Shown in pieces: positions 60,893 to 64,000 of a stretch of 64,000 bases of DNA; position 1 is the first letter of the stretch, and every line of letters starts with the position of its first letter. The DNA lies in NCBI GenBank assembly GCA_034770075.1, contig CM068386.1, positions 83,057,007 through 83,121,006 of the forward strand, in the 5' to 3' direction. The notes under the pieces were generated by a model that did not search any database, was not told the origin of the DNA, and was given only the letters and a program-made list of their open reading frames with translations. The DNA comes from Aralia elata (taxonomy: Eukaryota > Streptophyta > Magnoliopsida > Apiales > Araliaceae). A program made the position numbers and the translations under genes.

Positions 60893-63800
60893 TGTAACGA
60901 TTGGGAATTTTGAATTTCCTTGTAACCCGAGTTTATATGTGAATAACATAATTTTTATTTTTATTTGTATTATTATGTGTTATGTGATTAAAGGTTGTGT
61001 TATAACCTAGAATATATGTATGTGTTGAATTTTATGTATTGTTGTGTCGTTGGCGTGAATATATTGATTTCGCGAGAAATCACAAAATCATTATTCACGG
61101 GGCACGTTTTCCAAGGCACTATTCATGCCAAAATATTTTCGCGTATTTTTCGATTTTAATAAATTTCATTAATATGCGTATGCGAATAGATAATTTTTCC
61201 AAGTGTCGAATTTTCGTTTTGAGCACAATCGCGTTTTAATCTGTATCCGAAATGTTATAATATAGGTGTTCCGAATAAAAGGACAAATTCCATTATTATT
61301 ATTTTTACGCATTCCAATATTTTATGAGAGTACCCATTTTAATTTTGGGTAGAGTTATTGACCAAATTAGGTACAAAAATGGGAGTTTTCGGATATAAGA
61401 GGGGAGTATTCGGGTACACATATTTGTATGTCACCTAAATAGTAGTCATTAATTTGAAATTGACCAATCAAAGAAGGAGAGAGGAGGAACATGTTCGGGA
61501 GGTGGCTTGTTCTTCTAGACACAATACCTTGGTTCTCCCATTTACCAAACAAACTCCTTGGTTACTCCCTCCCACTCTCCCGAGCTCCTCCCATCTGCTC
61601 ATCCATCCCATGCCACTTTCTTCCTTCCTATTCCTTTCCTAGTCCAGCTGCAATTAGAGAGAGAGAAAACTACAAAAAACACAAAGAAAGAAAGGAAGGG
61701 TGAGAGTTACGGGAGGAACTAAGAAAGAAGGAGGAGAACCATATACACCATCTCCATCTTCATCTTCATTTCACACGTTTCATTCTCCTGTGTCCCATTC
61801 CATTTCCATGTTGCTGCAGAAAACAAGGAAGAAGAAGGAACAAGTGAAAAGAAGAAGAGAAAGGTTCGGAAGAAGAAGAAGAAGAAGAGAGGAAGAGAAG
61901 AAGAGGTTCGGGTGAACCAAGAAAGAAGAAGGAAACTCAAGCCAAGCCCTAACAAAACATCATAACACCTAGGAAGGATTTACAGAGGTAAATTTTCAAC
62001 CTCAAACAATTTTCTTTTGATTTCATTAAGTTTTTCAAAGTTTTCTTGGTTGTCAAGCTTTTATGCTTGGTGGATGATTTGTGGTTGATTTTTGTTGTTG
62101 TTATTGGTTGTGGTTGTTTAATAACATTACCAAAACACCTTATAAGCTATTAATAACATTAAAGTGGAACAAAAAACGCAAGAAATCCTTACCTTTGCTT
62201 AAAAGATGGAGAACATGAAGAACAATGGACATTTTTAGACAAACATGGACTGTTGGACGGTTTAGAGGACTTTGCAGTTATGATTTTGTGTTTGTATAAT
62301 TTGTTTGTTGTTATGATGTTGTATTTCCTTGGGTTATGAATTTAACCCAGTTGGAATGGAGCAAAATGGGGTTAAAACAAAGATTTGGTGTTGATTTTGG
62401 TGAAGAACACTTAGAACCCTCAAAAACAGAGTATGAACTTAGTACTTTGACTTAAGATTTGGACATGTTAATGTTAATGGGTGACTATGAATTTTTGATA
62501 TGTTGTAGCCCCATGAAGTAGGAGTCCATAGAGTCCGAAATGGACCAATTTGAACGTGTATAGAAGAAGTTATGAAGGTTTGTAGTAAGTATGTCAAACA
62601 AGAGCATCCAAGAAAGAACAAAACTGAGTTCGGGCGTAGCGACGCTGGCATTACACCGGAGTGCTTCACTTGGGCATAATGACGCCACCCAAAGGCAAGT
62701 TTTGGGCGTAGCTACGCCGGGCCAAGTTTAGGCCAGAGTCAACTTTGGCGTCCTTTAGAAAAATAGGCATAACTTTCTCATACGAACTCGAATTGAGGTG
62801 ATTCAAGATGATTCAGAAAGAGAAAGAGTAGACCTACAACTTTCTTTTAATAAGTGCTAACATTTGAGGTCAAGATCAATTCGTAAATGGGCCATCTTTA
62901 GGACTGTTGTGCCGTTACAGACAATCGAAGGGCGTCGGACATGCGCATGTGCAACGTGCAATGTTTTTGACACTAAGGTATGATGTTCTAAGTTCTAAAA
63001 TATGAATGTTATGATTTTTTATGATACTTAGTATTAACCAATGAGTATTAAATAAATTGAATGGACATGTTGCTTGGGCTTTTGAATAGGCAAAGTTGGC
63101 GTACGCACGCGCAAGCGTCGTAACGCCATAACTAGTGTATATAATCTTGTTTAATATTATGTTTTTAATAAGAATGAAATATTATAGAGTAGTATAAACG
63201 ATTATTTTGTATCTAGCATGTGACTAATTGTTATGAGAATATGTACTTAATTGTGTACGATACTAAGGAACGTGTGTTGTAATATTGTAGCAGACGCACT
63301 AGGCAAGTTTCCTAACGCTTGTCTAACCCTTGTGTTGGGCAAGTTTCCTTACCCTAACTAAATTTAATATTGGACAAGTTTTCTCAACCGTACAACATTT
63401 ATTTATTGTGCGAGTTATTTATTGATTGAGCAATCATTCTATATTATTGCAAGTTCCTTACTCAACTATTTTTATTTAAGCAAGTTTCCTATATTATACA
63501 AATGTTGTATATTGTTGCAAGTATTACTCCATTAAGCGAGTTTCTTATCTTATTCAAGACATTCTGGACAGGTTCCTTTACTTCAACATTTGTCGTATTG
63601 CAAGTACTCTTAGAATGACTGATAATCCTTCACGTTATCTATCTATGTCTCAACACATGTTATTAAAGCTTCCAAGTTCTATATTCCATGAACTACATAA
63701 GATAGATATCAAAGCCAATTATTTCGGCTAGACGCATGTTTAATCATCATTGTTGTTAAGTAAAGCTATCTGATCAAATTATTTGGTTTGGGTTCCAATG

Positions 63801-64000
63801 AAAAGCTGAGATGAACAACCCTCATAGCAGGGGAAACAATATGTATGTCGGTGAACCGACACGCGCACGAACAATATGTAAAAAGGGGTTATGCATAACA
63901 CCGGGTACATTAGGCTGATCACCTATTGTATTAGTATATTGGGTTATTAGATGAATTTCTGGTGATTCTAGTAAAGAGTTCAGTGTCATGATGAATACTT
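60893..64000 (+). mobile_element. 3' LTR of the chromovirus, cut by the window end
   Basis: Begins TGTAACGATTGGGAATTTTG after the polypurine tract and is still running at 64000. By alignment to the 5' LTR (for example ATGTATGTCGGTGAACCGAC at 63841 against ATGTATGTCGGGGAACCGAC at 55796), about 550 bases remain outside the window, giving an LTR of roughly 3.6 kb. This is long for a plant chromovirus. It carries GCATAACTTTCTCATACGAA and CAAGTTTCCT repeats, the latter recurring many times at 63300-63560. The short frames in it are not coding. Confidence 0.85.

Overview
The window is nuclear DNA from a flowering plant, most likely a eudicot. It is strongly AT-rich, its genes are split by GT-AG introns, and one gene encodes a DYW-type pentatricopeptide protein. 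Stowaway-type MITEs and Ty3/gypsy retrotransposons of the Tekay/Del chromovirus type fill much of the rest. There are no operons, CRISPR arrays or prokaryotic features. Species cannot be read from the sequence.

Layout. 1-4.6 kb: a small single-pass membrane protein gene on the minus strand; exon 1 is clear and a terminal exon is proposed. 4.8-16 kb: AT-rich spacer with several MITEs, a tRNA-derived SINE and an LTR-like fragment, but no convincing gene. 16.2-20.1 kb: an eight-exon RAB1/RABD2 small GTPase gene (+). 21.2-24.2 kb: an intronless PPR-DYW gene (-), whose 3' end is followed by a decayed partial duplicate of its own DYW region and a 160-bp element. 24.8-30 kb: two hairpin (foldback) elements, one with a perfect 9-bp target-site duplication, nested Stowaway copies and a 1.2-kb minisatellite. 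30-37.5 kb: a broken minus-strand Ty3/gypsy element interrupted by a truncated solo LTR of a second family. 38.7-40.2 kb: a DC1-domain gene broken by at least five frame changes and a stop, best called a pseudogene. 41.5-46.2 kb: a seven-exon RGG-box RNA-binding protein gene (-) with a 205-bp inverted repeat in intron 4. 46.5-53.6 kb: tandem repeats and a threefold tandem copy of a roughly 1.25-kb segment that ends inside an LTR. 53.6-64 kb: a gag-less chromovirus with a decayed pol and very long LTRs; its second LTR runs off the window.

The host genes form no pathway together: RAB1 acts in ER-to-Golgi traffic, the PPR protein in organelle RNA editing, and the RGG protein in mRNA binding. From memory of Arabidopsis, RAB1 and RGG genes are neighbours at At4g17520/17530 and At5g47200/47210, and RGG and PPR genes at At4g16830/16835. 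The window therefore looks like a less fractionated version of an ancestral RAB1-PPR-RGG block, stretched by transposon insertion.

Two otherwise intact, conserved genes (RAB1 and RGG) each carry exactly one extra base in a homopolymer inside a highly conserved exon. This pattern suggests consensus errors in the assembly as strongly as it suggests gene loss. I found no clearly new biological system. The best leads are the intronic hairpin, the LTR-junction triplication, the PPR tail duplication and the palindromic Mutator-like element.
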